Counted from the stretch's first letter, positions 16,041-24,114 are shown. The stretch is DNA of 28,732 nt from Bacteroidota bacterium (GCA_023430325.1 JAEZAU010000107.1:1-28732), one strand, 5' to 3'. The notes: generated by a model not told the origin, from the letters alone. A program made the numbers and translations.

Positions 16041-17060
16041 ATGAGAACGGGAAGAAGATATTGGTTGGTACTGGCGATGCTGACGTTTCCATTCATGTCA
16101 TCGGCGACCACCACAGGTAGACTTCATGCGGACGGTATTCTAACAGTGAACGGTGCTTCGATGGAAGATGCACAGGTAACGATCGTACCTTCTGTCGGCG
16201 ATCCATACACATTGGAAAAGGGTATCAGCCGATTCATGCTCGAACTCGATCTCGATAAGCGGTATCTCGTGATCTTCGAACACCCTGAGTGTCTTACCAA
16301 GCAATTGTATTTTGATACGGAAGTCCCTGACGATTATCTATACGATCAATACACATTTCCCTTCCAGGTGATCCTGGAGAAGAACCGGAGTGAAGATGTG
16401 ATCGCTTATGCCGGTCCGGTGGGTTTCATCATGTACATGGATGCAGTGAACGACTTCGATTATGAAACGGATTACTCGTTGATGATCGATGAAAAATTGA
16501 AGGAGCAGATGACCAGGTACCAGGCTCCAAAACAGATCGATCCACCAGTGGTTTCAGGACCAGTGATCCATGGGCCTGCCCCGGCTTCCGTTGCGGTCGT
16601 GGCCACGTCCGTAGAAATTGAACCAGCTACTGAACCAGTAGCATCACGTACCGAAGCTCCAGCACGCATCGAGCCTGTGGAAGTGAAGAATGTAGCGATC
16701 GCAGGAGCGAAGAGGCCTGCATTACGATCGGTGGAGGTGAAGGAAGTTCCGGTCCCGGTGGAGAGCGAGATCGCGGAGATCAAGGTGGATAAGGTTGAGA
16801 CGCCCAGGACGGAAGAGCCTGTGATCGAACGGACTTACAGCCAGCCCGAGCCTTCGGGATCCGGTAGGGAAGAGGAATTGATCGTTGACCATAGAACGGT
16901 CACCACCGTGGTGCGTATCACAGATGAATACGGTGATACAACAGAATATCGCCGGGTGGCCCACAAGTTCGGCGCGGTGTTCTACTTCATGGACGATCGC
17001 AGCATTACCGATCGCATGTACTATGAGCATACCGGCATGCAGCGCATGGCAATGAACTGA
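16041..17060 (+). CDS. Exported protein of unknown function with disordered linker
   Basis: The 339-residue protein has a signal peptide (WLVLAMLTFPFMSSA). Residues 25-115 look like a small beta-sandwich of the carboxypeptidase-regulatory or gliding-associated style, with DGILTVNGASMEDAQVTIVP, then DLDKRYLVIFEHPECLTKQ and YFDTEVPDD. I know this pattern from unannotated Bacteroidota envelope proteins, where a modified strand domain ends in K-x-L-x-F-D-T. Residues of about 168-285 are low-complexity, rich in Pro, Glu, Val and Ala, and probably extended. A C-terminal segment (about 286-339) with TVVRITDEYGDTTEYRRV follows. No enzyme motif is seen. The gene meets the convergent MATE gene at TGATCA. 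Confidence 0.7.
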   Translation: MRTGRRYWLVLAMLTFPFMSSATTTGRLHADGILTVNGASMEDAQVTIVPSVGDPYTLEKGISRFMLELDLDKRYLVIFEHPECLTKQLYFDTEVPDDYLYDQYTFPFQVILEKNRSEDVIAYAGPVGFIMYMDAVNDFDYETDYSLMIDEKLKEQMTRYQAPKQIDPPVVSGPVIHGPAPASVAVVATSVEIEPATEPVASRTEAPARIEPVEVKNVAIAGAKRPALRSVEVKEVPVPVESEIAEIKVDKVETPRTEEPVIERTYSQPEPSGSGREEELIVDHRTVTTVVRITDEYGDTTEYRRVAHKFGAVFYFMDDRSITDRMYYEHTGMQRMAMN

Positions 17061-18455
17061 TCAAACTTCGCGCAGCTTCCACTTACCGCGTTTGAAGAGG
17101 TACGCGCTCAGCACGGCCAGGGCGCTTTCACTGATCGCGATCGATGCGAACACACCGGTCGCCCCCAGGCCAAGTGTCATCGCCAGGAACCAGGCCAGCG
17201 GGATCTCCAGCATCCAGAAACAGATCACGTTCATCCAGGTGGGTGTCAACGTATCACCCGCACCATTGAAGGCCTGGGCCAGCACCATTCCGTAACCATA
17301 GAAGAAGTAGCCCAGGCAGACGATCCGCAGCGCATTGACACCATTTGCCGCAACGATCTCATCTGCAGTGAAGAAGTGCATCAGCCATGGTGCCGTGAGC
17401 CAGAAGAAGATGGCAACTGCCACCATGAACAGCATGTTGTAATGTCCACAGAGCCAAGCAGACCGTTCAGCCCTATCGGGTTGCTTTGCGCCGAGGTTCT
17501 GGCCCACCAGGGTACTTGCCGCATTGGCCATTCCCCAGCTGGGCAGTAAAGAGAAGATGATGATCCGTACCGCGATCGTGTAGCCGGCCACTGCCGCACT
17601 CCCGAATTCCGCCACTATGCGCACCAGGAAGACCCAGCTCGCAGAAGCAATGAGGAACTGCGCCACGCCCCCGGCTGAAACTTTTATGATGTTGACCAGT
17701 ACCGTAAGCTCCACTGCCAACGGGATCCTGCCGATATCGATCCGTCCTTTTCCGCCGAAAAGGTGATAGAACTGGTACAGCACGCCGATGCCTCTTCCAA
17801 TGTTCGTGGCGATCGCAGCACCAGCTATTCCCAGTGCCGGTATCGGGCCGAGGCCGAAGATCAAGATCGGATCGAGAATGATGTTTATGCCGTTCGCGAT
17901 CAGTAGCGAGCGCATGGCCAGAGCAGCATCACCGGCGCCTCTGAAGATCGCGTTCAACCCGAAGATCAGCATGATCACCACATTACCACCCAGCATCCAC
18001 CGCGTATAGGCCACACCTTGCTCTATCACCGCTTCTTCAGCGCCCATCACACGAAGCAGTTCCGGCGCGAACCAGCCTCCCGGTATGGCGATCAACAGGC
18101 TCAGGCCGATCGATAACAACAGGCCCTGCAAGGCCGCGCGCGATGCACCTTCCGGATCCTTCTCACCGATCCGGCGAGCCACCACTGCCGTTATGCCCAT
18201 CCCCATGCCCCACGCCAGCGAATACACCAGAGTCAGCATGCTCTCGGTCAAGCCCACCACCGCCACCGCATTGGTCCCCAGTCGGCTCACGAAATACACG
18301 TCCACCAAGGCGAACAGGCTTTCCATGCTCATTTCAAGCACCATCGGCACGCTCAGTAGAAAGATCGCCTTGCGAACACCGATGCTCGTCAGATCAAGCC
18401 CTTCACTACCTCGCAGACTTTGCTTCAGCAACCTGCCCAGTTCCCTGAGTTCCAT
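17061..18455 (-). CDS. MATE-family multidrug/sodium efflux transporter
   Basis: This integral inner-membrane protein of about 464 residues has twelve predicted helices in two homologous halves. The first half starts after KAIFLLSVPMVLEMSMESLF and includes DVYFVSRLGTNAVAVVGLTE, a typical MATE helix 1-2 pattern. NAIFRGAGDA and QAFNGAGDTLTPTWMN mark matching positions in the two halves. MATE proteins use Na+ or H+ gradients to export drugs and metabolites; the substrate is not readable. The open frame begins with TTG at 18473, but the ATG at 18455 is preferred. A GACCTTTG on the minus strand at 18478-18471 may be its -7 element. It is divergent from the second OmpA gene across a structured repeat. 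Confidence 0.92.
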   Translation of the reverse strand: MELRELGRLLKQSLRGSEGLDLTSIGVRKAIFLLSVPMVLEMSMESLFALVDVYFVSRLGTNAVAVVGLTESMLTLVYSLAWGMGMGITAVVARRIGEKDPEGASRAALQGLLLSIGLSLLIAIPGGWFAPELLRVMGAEEAVIEQGVAYTRWMLGGNVVIMLIFGLNAIFRGAGDAALAMRSLLIANGINIILDPILIFGLGPIPALGIAGAAIATNIGRGIGVLYQFYHLFGGKGRIDIGRIPLAVELTVLVNIIKVSAGGVAQFLIASASWVFLVRIVAEFGSAAVAGYTIAVRIIIFSLLPSWGMANAASTLVGQNLGAKQPDRAERSAWLCGHYNMLFMVAVAIFFWLTAPWLMHFFTADEIVAANGVNALRIVCLGYFFYGYGMVLAQAFNGAGDTLTPTWMNVICFWMLEIPLAWFLAMTLGLGATGVFASIAISESALAVLSAYLFKRGKWKLREV

Positions 18456-18512
18456 TTTCAAAAAAGCGGGCAAAGGTCGTCATCCGCCGCAGCACTTGAC
18501 GTTGGTACTGAA

Positions 18513-18660
18513 GTTTTGGGCGCCCGGGCGGGCTGTACGCTGTGGCCGTTTCGCGCCCGCCGGCGGCTGCGGCGCTGCGGTGGCTTCCTGCGGTCGCCTC
18601 CTCGCAGCACGCAGCCGCATGGCGATCGCTTCACCGGGCCGCCGCTTCCATCCCTGGCGC
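18513..18660 (+). repeat. Structured intergenic repeat, copy A
   Basis: This very GC-rich block starts TTTTGGGCGCCC, continues GGGCTGTACGCTG, and ends CCGCTTCCATCCCTGGCGC. The same ordered pieces occur in copy B at 24704-24843 on the other strand. Inside it, 18563-18580 and 18601-18618 form an imperfect inverted repeat of about 15 pairs around a 20-base loop. The style matches a dispersed intergenic repeat that I associate with Bacteroidota genomes. It encodes no credible protein, although a plus-strand frame runs through it into the OmpA gene. Confidence 0.65.
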
Positions 18661-18732
18661 AGATCGTCGCATCCAACGGGGTGCTGTGAAAAAGCTGTTC
18701 TGGCCACATCAATGTTCTTTCTTCATCGCAGA

Positions 18733-18740
18733 TACTTTTG
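18733..18740 (+). promoter_or_regulatory. Perfect -7 element (TACTTTTG) for the second OmpA gene
   Basis: TACTTTTG matches TAnnTTTG exactly and ends five bases before the ATG at 18746. Transcription would start at or next to the start codon, giving a leaderless or nearly leaderless message. It also fixes the start against the longer upstream frame. Confidence 0.6.
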
Positions 18741-18745
18741 ATCGC

Positions 18746-19933
18746 ATGTGGCCACGGATACTTGTCATTTTCACCATCGCGATCATTCCCTCGTTGGGTA
18801 GCGCCCAGAACCTGCTCCAGCGCACGTTGCAGAACGATACCATGCCCAACCTGGTACCCAACCCCGGTTTTGAAGAGAGCGCCCGTCTCTATTGCAGCTG
18901 GACCCAGGATCCCGCGAAGTTCAATGCGAACGTGAACGGCTGGAGCTCACCCACACAGACCACGCCCGATCATTTCAGCAGCAAGAACGATCCGCAATGC
19001 TGGGCGCATCCTTCCAGGCACAGCGGCGGCAAACAATCCCCACACACTGGAGATTGCATGGCGGGCATCAAGATCTACGGAAAAGGGAACACTCCCACGT
19101 ACTGGCATGAATACCTGCAGATCGAACTGCCCGAGACGCTCGAGGCCGGCAAGAGGTACATCGCAGAGTGCTGGGTGCAACGCGCGGTGAAGAGCAATGA
19201 GGCCAGCAACAACATCGGCATTTTTCTTACCGATCTGCCGATCAGCACGCGCGATTGCCTGCCTTTGTACTACACACCACAAGTGAACGAAGAGAAAGTG
19301 GTGAAAGGTGGCTGGCACAAAGTGAGCGGCGTCTTCGATGCGAAAGGTGATGAACGCTATCTCCTGATCGGGAACTTCTATGGCGACGAGGTCACCAACC
19401 ATGAACGCCAACCCGAGGGCGAACGCGGCGCCTATTATTATGTGGATGATGTGAACGTGAGGCTCGCGCCGCCTGGCACCAAGCTGACACCAAAGCCGAA
19501 GGAGAGTGTTCCGCCGCCACCCCGGCAGGTGGCTCCGCAACATGCAAGCAGCAATGAGGTGGACATCCATGAAGTGGAGCCGGCCGTGGGAACACGCGTT
19601 CGGCTGGACAATGTGCAGTTCGAATTCGACAAGACCACGTTACTTCCGGGTTTTGAAAAGGAATTGGACAAACTGGTCGATCTGATGACCGATTATCCGT
19701 TCCTGCGCGTGGAGATCGAAGGCCACACCGATGACCAGGGGAGCGATGCCTACAACGAAAAGCTGAGTACAGGACGCGCCGAGGCCGTGGTGGAATACCT
19801 GGTGAAGAAGAAAGTGGAGAAAGGCCGCCTGATCTGGAAGGGTTATGGCGAATCGCGTCCGCTGGTGCCCAACGACTCCGATCAGAATCGCGCCATCAAC
19901 CGCCGGGTGGAATTCCATGTCATAGAACGCTGA
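18746..19933 (+). CDS. OmpA-family lipid-free envelope protein with galactose-binding-like N-terminal domain
   Basis: The 395-residue protein has a signal peptide (MWPRILVIFTIAIIPSLGSAQ). Its first domain begins NLVPNPGFEESARLYCSW and runs to YYYVDDVNVRLA at about residue 250, the pattern of a jelly-roll carbohydrate-binding-like module common in Bacteroidota OmpA proteins. A Pro-rich linker follows. The C-terminal OmpA domain includes VQFEFDKTTLLPGFEKELD, GHTDDQGSDAYNEKLSTGRAEAV and NRAINRRVEFHVIER, with the conserved D and R for peptidoglycan binding. It likely sits in the periplasm tethered to the wall. The frame is open upstream through the repeat, but signal peptide and promoter support the ATG at 18746. 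It ends with tandem stops TGA TAA, then a strong terminator. Confidence 0.88.
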   Translation: MWPRILVIFTIAIIPSLGSAQNLLQRTLQNDTMPNLVPNPGFEESARLYCSWTQDPAKFNANVNGWSSPTQTTPDHFSSKNDPQCWAHPSRHSGGKQSPHTGDCMAGIKIYGKGNTPTYWHEYLQIELPETLEAGKRYIAECWVQRAVKSNEASNNIGIFLTDLPISTRDCLPLYYTPQVNEEKVVKGGWHKVSGVFDAKGDERYLLIGNFYGDEVTNHERQPEGERGAYYYVDDVNVRLAPPGTKLTPKPKESVPPPPRQVAPQHASSNEVDIHEVEPAVGTRVRLDNVQFEFDKTTLLPGFEKELDKLVDLMTDYPFLRVEIEGHTDDQGSDAYNEKLSTGRAEAVVEYLVKKKVEKGRLIWKGYGESRPLVPNDSDQNRAINRRVEFHVIER

Positions 19934-19942
19934 TAAGGATCA

Positions 19943-19985
19943 GGAATAAGAAAAGCGGTCCGATCGGGGCCGCTTTTCTTATTCC
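19943..19985. terminator. Bidirectional intrinsic terminator
   Basis: GGAATAAGAAAAGCGG at 19943-19958 pairs perfectly with CCGCTTTTCTTATTCC at 19970-19985, giving a 16-pair stem with an 11-base loop. Each strand has a T-rich 3' arm, so it can end transcripts of both the OmpA gene and the convergent HTH gene. It is the only strong terminator seen between convergent genes here. Confidence 0.9.
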
Positions 19986-20010
19986 GGCCGCCGCCGGATA
20001 TGGGAGACGA

Positions 20011-20265
20011 TCAGGCGTGTTCGTAATGGCCATCGAGGATCTGCCGGGCCAGATCCAATATTCGTGTATCATCCAACGCCACCACGCCGCCATCTGGTCC
20101 ACCCTCCAGATGCACGCCCATGGGCCTGCCGTTGGGATGGTTGTAGCCACCGAAATAGTTCCAAACGGTCTCCACGTTCAGATCCAGTTCCTTTGCGATG
20201 CGGTGGATGCTGCCATCAGGAAGATTGTCTTTGATCCGCCGCAGTTCGTTGAAGGTGATATTCAT
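20011..20265 (-). CDS. Small DNA-binding protein with helix-turn-helix
   Basis: This 84-residue cytoplasmic protein starts MNITFNELRRIKDNLPDGS. Residues of about 18-38 (GSIHRIAKELDLNVETVWNYF) read as a helix-turn-helix: a helix with I-A-K-E-L, a turn, then a recognition helix with V-E-T-V. It continues GVHLEGGPDGGVVALDDT and ends in a helix. I know near-identical small proteins, usually annotated as DNA-binding, across Bacteroidota, but no function is established that I can name. It is divergent from the adenylate cyclase gene. A 10-base palindrome at 20296-20305 may be its operator. The terminator at 19943-19985 follows its stop. Confidence 0.78.
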   Translation of the reverse strand: MNITFNELRRIKDNLPDGSIHRIAKELDLNVETVWNYFGGYNHPNGRPMGVHLEGGPDGGVVALDDTRILDLARQILDGHYEHA

Positions 20266-20295
20266 GAGATCGGATTTTGGTTGGTGACACCTTAA

Positions 20296-20305
20296 AGTTA
20301 TAACT
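20296..20305. promoter_or_regulatory. Perfect palindrome AGTTATAACT in a divergent promoter region
   Basis: This AT-rich palindrome stands out in GC-rich surroundings, 30 bases upstream of the HTH gene. On the minus strand it overlaps TAACTTTA, a near match to the -7 element, so a protein bound here would block that promoter. The HTH protein is the natural candidate for self-control; this is inference. Confidence 0.35.
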
Positions 20306-20357
20306 ACAAAATGCCGGATTCCAATACCCGATCGGCACGGATCTGGTGCTGCCGAGT

Positions 20358-20365
20358 TATCTTTC
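20358..20365 (+). promoter_or_regulatory. Likely -7 element (TATCTTTC) for the adenylate cyclase gene
   Basis: TATCTTTC differs from TAnnTTTG only at the last base and ends five bases before the ATG at 20371. The same five-base spacing occurs at 11216 and 18746. Confidence 0.4.
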
Positions 20366-20370
20366 CAACC

Positions 20371-23300
20371 ATGCTTTCCCGCCGTGCCGCATGGTGCCTA
20401 CCCTTTCTGTGGACGGCTCACGGGTTGAACGCCCAACAATACGATCTCCGTAATTATTCACTTGAGGCCGGCCTGCCCAGTGCATCGGTGAACGCGATCT
20501 GTGAAGATACCTCGGGCTACCTCTGGATCGGTACCAATGAAGGTGTTTCTCGTACTGATGGAATCCGTTTTCATGATATCGGGAAAAGAGAAGGGTTGCC
20601 CAATGATGACATCACCGCATTACGATGTTCCGGAGATGGTGATATCTGGATCGGCTGCCGCAATGGGGCGCTTGTGTTGCTTCGCGATCTTCGACCATAC
20701 ATCATCAGCTCTGGTGATACGCTTTGGGGAGCGATAGAGGACATTCGCATCGATCGGAATGAGACCGTGTGGATCGCCACCACTTCAGGAGGCATCTGGC
20801 GTTACACGAACGGGTCGTTGATGAAGGACCCGGCACCCGGTCTTCCTGATGCTCCGGTGAATGCCCTGGTCATCGCTGGAACAACAGTCCTGGCTGGCAC
20901 AGGCAAAGGACTATACGCCCTTCAAGATGATAAGTGGCATCGGGTGGATGTCGGTGTCGGTCATGCCATTCTCTCTCTATGGGCCGATGAAACAGGCGTT
21001 GTTGCCGGCACCGCCAACGGGTTCGCAGAATTGGATCCTCAATTGAGACCGCTGCCGCCCGCCGATCGCTTTACCGGCCTTCATCCCATCGCGCTTGCCG
21101 ATACCCGCATTCTGGCTGTCCTGCGCGATCGCGATAAAGATCTCTGGTTCGGTACGTCTTCCGGCGTTGTCCATCTCACCCGTAAAGGTGGCCACCCCGT
21201 GATGCATCGTATCCGTGAAGTGAACGGCCTTGGTCATGATCTTGTGCGTACCCTGTACCAGGACCGGTCAGGAGCCGTGTGGTTCGGAACGGGTTTCGGT
21301 GGTGTGAGCCGCTATGTGAGTGATGTCTTCATGCATTTCACCGAGCGCGATGGTCTGCGATCACGGATCGTAAGCGCCGTTCACCGTACACCCGATGGCC
21401 TCTTGTGGTTCTCCACGGTAGGCGGTGGTATCTCTGCATGGAACGGTGAACGCCTGGTCAACTATGGGCCGGCGGATGGCCTGCCTGATGGTTATGTGCT
21501 CGATCTGGAAGAGGATGCGAACGGATATCTGCTTGCTGCCACGGCGAACCATGGGGTATACCGCTGGACAGGAAAAAATTTCGGACCGGTGCCCGATCTG
21601 TTCGTGCCCGGTTCAAGGATACAGGTGCTGGAACGCGATGAGGTCGGCCGCATATGGATCGGGCATCAGCACGGCCTTCTGATCCAGGGTCCGGTGGGCA
21701 TACGCAGCATCGCGGTACCTGAAGGCGTTCTGGATATCCATTTCGATCGGGACACCACATGGATCGCATCGCCGAAAGGAGTATTCTTCCTTCAGGGTGA
21801 GATCGAACGGCTTCGGCCTATGGAGAACTTGAGGAACATACCGATCCTTTCGCTTGAGAAGGATGGCAAAGGCAACCTCTGGATCGGAAGCGATGGCCAA
21901 GGGCTTCTCCGATCGAATGGATCCCGGCTTGACAGTGTAACGATCGAACACAACAGCATGGGTGCCGGAAGGCTTGCCTCGAATACGGTGATGTCCGTTA
22001 TGTTGGATGCTTACCAGAACGTGTGGGCCGGAACACGGCGCGGTGTACATGCCGTGGAATTGGACATCGATCAGGAAATGATCCTTGACATACGGCAATT
22101 CGGATCGGAGGATGGCTTCATCGGCATCGAGACCTTTCGCAATGCCACCATGCTCGATGGCGACAGCAGTTTGTGGTTCGGAACACTTCGGGGCGCCACG
22201 CGATATGACCCTTCCATCGAAGCGCCGATCGAAGAAGAACCCAAAGTGCATCTCACCAACGTGCAGCTATTTTTCGAGAACGTTGATTGGAGCCGGTGGA
22301 GCGATACGATCACATCATCTGGCATTCCGATCGGCTTGCGACTTCCGTACAACAGGGATCATCTCACGTTCGAGTTCACCGGTATTTCGCTCGCTTATCC
22401 GGAGCGTGTGCGATACCGGTACATGCTGGAAGGTCTCGATCCGGACTGGTCACCGATAACCTCCACCGATCGTGTCATCTACAGCAACATTCCGCCCGGC
22501 GATTACACCTTCAAGGTGCTGGCGCGGAACGCGAGCGGCATCTGGACGGAAGAGCCGCTTCGATTTTCATTTTCCATCATCGCACCGATCTGGCAGCGCA
22601 CATGGGCACAGCTCCTTGCGGGTCTTCTGTTGATCGGTGGTATCTGGGGTTTCATCCGCTATCGCGAATTGCGTGCGCGGCGCGAACAACGCAGACTTAC
22701 CGTCATGGTGGAAGATCGTACCAAAGAACTGGCGCAGGCCCAGCAAAGGAGCGATTCATTGTTATTGAACATCCTGCCGAAGTCCACTGCTGAAGAACTG
22801 AAACACCGTGGTGCGGCGGATACACGGCATTATGATAATTGCACGGTGCTCTTCAGTGATTTCATGGGATTCACAAGCCTGAGCAGCAAGCTGGACAGCC
22901 ATACACTGGTAAAGGATCTTGATCATTATTTCAGGCTCTTCGATCGGATCACGGATGAATTCGGCGTCGAGAAGATCAAGACGATCGGTGATGCCTACAT
23001 GTGTGCAAGCGGTATTCCTGAACCCAAGCCGTCACACGCATTGGATGCGATACTTACTGCCATGCGTATGATCGAGGAAGTGGAGAAGAGCAACAACGTG
23101 CGGCGCATGGAAGCTCTTCACGAATGGCAGCTTCGCATCGGGATCCATAGTGGCCCGATCGTGGCCGGCGTGGTGGGCGAAAAGAAATTCGCCTACGATA
23201 TCTGGGGTGATACCGTGAACCTTGCCAGCCGCATGGAAAGCAATGGAGAAACAGGCCGCATCAATATTTCCGGCGCCACCTATGCGCAGGTTATGGATTA

Positions 23301-23469
23301 TATAGAAGCCCAGCCGCGCGGCCCGATCAAAGTGCGTGGTAAGGGCGAAGTACAGATGTATTTCCTCCAACGGCTCAGGCCGGCCTTCAGTGCTGATGAT
23401 GCCGGCTGGAAGCCGAACGATCGATTGCTGGCGATACGGCAGGAAATGTTGACGTTGCAGGAATTCTAG
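20371..23469 (+). CDS. Membrane class III adenylate cyclase with double beta-propeller (Reg_prop) and Y_Y_Y sensor
   Basis: The protein of about 1032 residues has a signal peptide (WCLPFLWTAHGLNAQ) and about twelve propeller repeats of the form LWIGTNEGVSR, VWIATTSGGIWRY and LWFGTLRGATRY, forming a large periplasmic sensor. A Y_Y_Y domain follows, with YNRDHLTFEFTGISL and YSNIPPGDYTFKVLARN. A transmembrane helix lies at about 744-763, then a short coiled coil and a class III cyclase domain. Metal aspartates are D830 (LFSDFMGFTSLS) and D874 (KTIGDAYM). K870 and D943 (YDIWGDTVN) are the pair that selects ATP over GTP. N950 and R954 stabilise the transition state. All are present, so cAMP is the expected product. 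The open frame extends 20 codons upstream, but the signal peptide begins at 20371. It overlaps the convergent DinB-like gene at CTAG. Confidence 0.92.
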   Translation: MLSRRAAWCLPFLWTAHGLNAQQYDLRNYSLEAGLPSASVNAICEDTSGYLWIGTNEGVSRTDGIRFHDIGKREGLPNDDITALRCSGDGDIWIGCRNGALVLLRDLRPYIISSGDTLWGAIEDIRIDRNETVWIATTSGGIWRYTNGSLMKDPAPGLPDAPVNALVIAGTTVLAGTGKGLYALQDDKWHRVDVGVGHAILSLWADETGVVAGTANGFAELDPQLRPLPPADRFTGLHPIALADTRILAVLRDRDKDLWFGTSSGVVHLTRKGGHPVMHRIREVNGLGHDLVRTLYQDRSGAVWFGTGFGGVSRYVSDVFMHFTERDGLRSRIVSAVHRTPDGLLWFSTVGGGISAWNGERLVNYGPADGLPDGYVLDLEEDANGYLLAATANHGVYRWTGKNFGPVPDLFVPGSRIQVLERDEVGRIWIGHQHGLLIQGPVGIRSIAVPEGVLDIHFDRDTTWIASPKGVFFLQGEIERLRPMENLRNIPILSLEKDGKGNLWIGSDGQGLLRSNGSRLDSVTIEHNSMGAGRLASNTVMSVMLDAYQNVWAGTRRGVHAVELDIDQEMILDIRQFGSEDGFIGIETFRNATMLDGDSSLWFGTLRGATRYDPSIEAPIEEEPKVHLTNVQLFFENVDWSRWSDTITSSGIPIGLRLPYNRDHLTFEFTGISLAYPERVRYRYMLEGLDPDWSPITSTDRVIYSNIPPGDYTFKVLARNASGIWTEEPLRFSFSIIAPIWQRTWAQLLAGLLLIGGIWGFIRYRELRARREQRRLTVMVEDRTKELAQAQQRSDSLLLNILPKSTAEELKHRGAADTRHYDNCTVLFSDFMGFTSLSSKLDSHTLVKDLDHYFRLFDRITDEFGVEKIKTIGDAYMCASGIPEPKPSHALDAILTAMRMIEEVEKSNNVRRMEALHEWQLRIGIHSGPIVAGVVGEKKFAYDIWGDTVNLASRMESNGETGRINISGATYAQVMDYIEAQPRGPIKVRGKGEVQMYFLQRLRPAFSADDAGWKPNDRLLAIRQEMLTLQEF

Positions 23470-24065
23470 GCTCGCTCTTTCACTGCTGCCATCCGTTGAA
23501 CAGCATCCAGTGTGCGCTGCATCTGCAGGAAATGCCTCTCCTGGTGTGCGATCGGGAAGCGGAACGCGTCACCGGTCCTGAAACGAAGGATGGGTCCCAG
23601 TGTGCTGGTGATCTTTTCGCCTTCAATGCCACGCTTTCGTGCGACGTGCAGAAGTTCGATCATACCCTCAAGCATCGATCGGAGTTCATCCAGGCTCTTG
23701 AGCCCTTTTGTTGCTGCGGTGCGTGGCTCGAACATGCCCATGGTCTTCATCTTCCAGTTGATCGTGCCCGACTGCGAAGGTTGCATTGCGTTCACGCTCA
23801 TTTCCCCGAAGCGGCCGGGAGTGAAAGTGGATCGATAACGCAGCCTGCTCTTCGGGTCATTGTAAACCTTGCGGAGCAGTTTGAAATAATGTCCGCTGCT
23901 CAGGTTGATGTGCTCACAGATCTCGATGATACTCCATCTTTCCGGTGACGGACGTTGCATCAGAACCGCAGGGCCCATCGATCGGAAGTCCGCAAGTTGA
24001 TGCAGCTGATCCTTCAGCTTTCGATGAAGTTCATCGATCAATGTTGCGGTATCAAGCGTTCTCAT
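23466..24065 (-). CDS. DinB-superfamily protein
   Basis: The 199-residue cytoplasmic protein is a four-helix DinB-like fold. RWSIIEICEHINLSSGHY at 43-60 holds the first metal histidine (H52), and AHQERHFLQMQR (about 173-184) holds the other two (H174, H178). This H plus H-x3-H arrangement is usual for DinB/YfiT relatives, which bind a divalent metal. Some use thiol cofactors such as bacillithiol. The exact reaction is unknown. A perfect TAGCTTTG -7 element lies four bases before the ATG, with an FNR-type site centred about 42 bases upstream. It follows the Crp/Fnr gene on the same strand, so it is a likely target. Its stop overlaps the cyclase stop within CTAG. Confidence 0.85.
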   Translation of the reverse strand: MRTLDTATLIDELHRKLKDQLHQLADFRSMGPAVLMQRPSPERWSIIEICEHINLSSGHYFKLLRKVYNDPKSRLRYRSTFTPGRFGEMSVNAMQPSQSGTINWKMKTMGMFEPRTAATKGLKSLDELRSMLEGMIELLHVARKRGIEGEKITSTLGPILRFRTGDAFRFPIAHQERHFLQMQRTLDAVQRMAAVKERA

Positions 24066-24069
24066 GCCC

Positions 24070-24077
24070 CAAAGCTA
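24070..24077 (-). promoter_or_regulatory. Perfect -7 element (TAGCTTTG) for the DinB-like gene
   Basis: Read on the minus strand, TAGCTTTG matches TAnnTTTG exactly and is separated from the ATG at 24065 by four bases. The start of transcription should fall at or beside the start codon, which sets the distance to the upstream FNR-type site. Confidence 0.6.
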
Positions 24078-24100
24078 CCGGGGCGGTCACCGGCGCTCAC

Positions 24101-24114
24101 TTGATGCAGATCAA
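24101..24114. promoter_or_regulatory. FNR-type operator TTGAT-N4-ATCAA
   Basis: TTGATgcagATCAA is a perfect match to the FNR/Crp-type consensus with a four-base spacer, extended to CTTGAT/ATCAAG by one pair on each side. It overlaps the TGA stop of the Crp/Fnr gene and is centred about 42 bases upstream of the expected start of the DinB-like gene. That is the classic position for activation next to RNA polymerase. The adjacent regulator has an FNR-like E-x-x-S-R recognition helix. Confidence 0.7.

Noticed and set aside
15889..16044. A 51-codon plus-strand frame ending in ATGA over the start of the exported-protein gene
   Set aside because: The overlap with the next start is suggestive of coupling, but the product has no recognisable pattern, no promoter element precedes it, and base composition is unlike nearby genes. 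It could be a leader peptide but is not supported.
18542..18745. Upstream extension of the second OmpA gene by 68 codons
   Set aside because: The frame is open only because of the GC-rich repeat; the text is Ala/Arg-rich without pattern, and a signal peptide plus a perfect -7 element mark the ATG at 18746.
4937..19933. The two OmpA-family genes as a recent duplication
   Set aside because: They share only the peptidoglycan-binding domain; the N-terminal halves are different (coiled coil versus galactose-binding-like), so they are separate family members.
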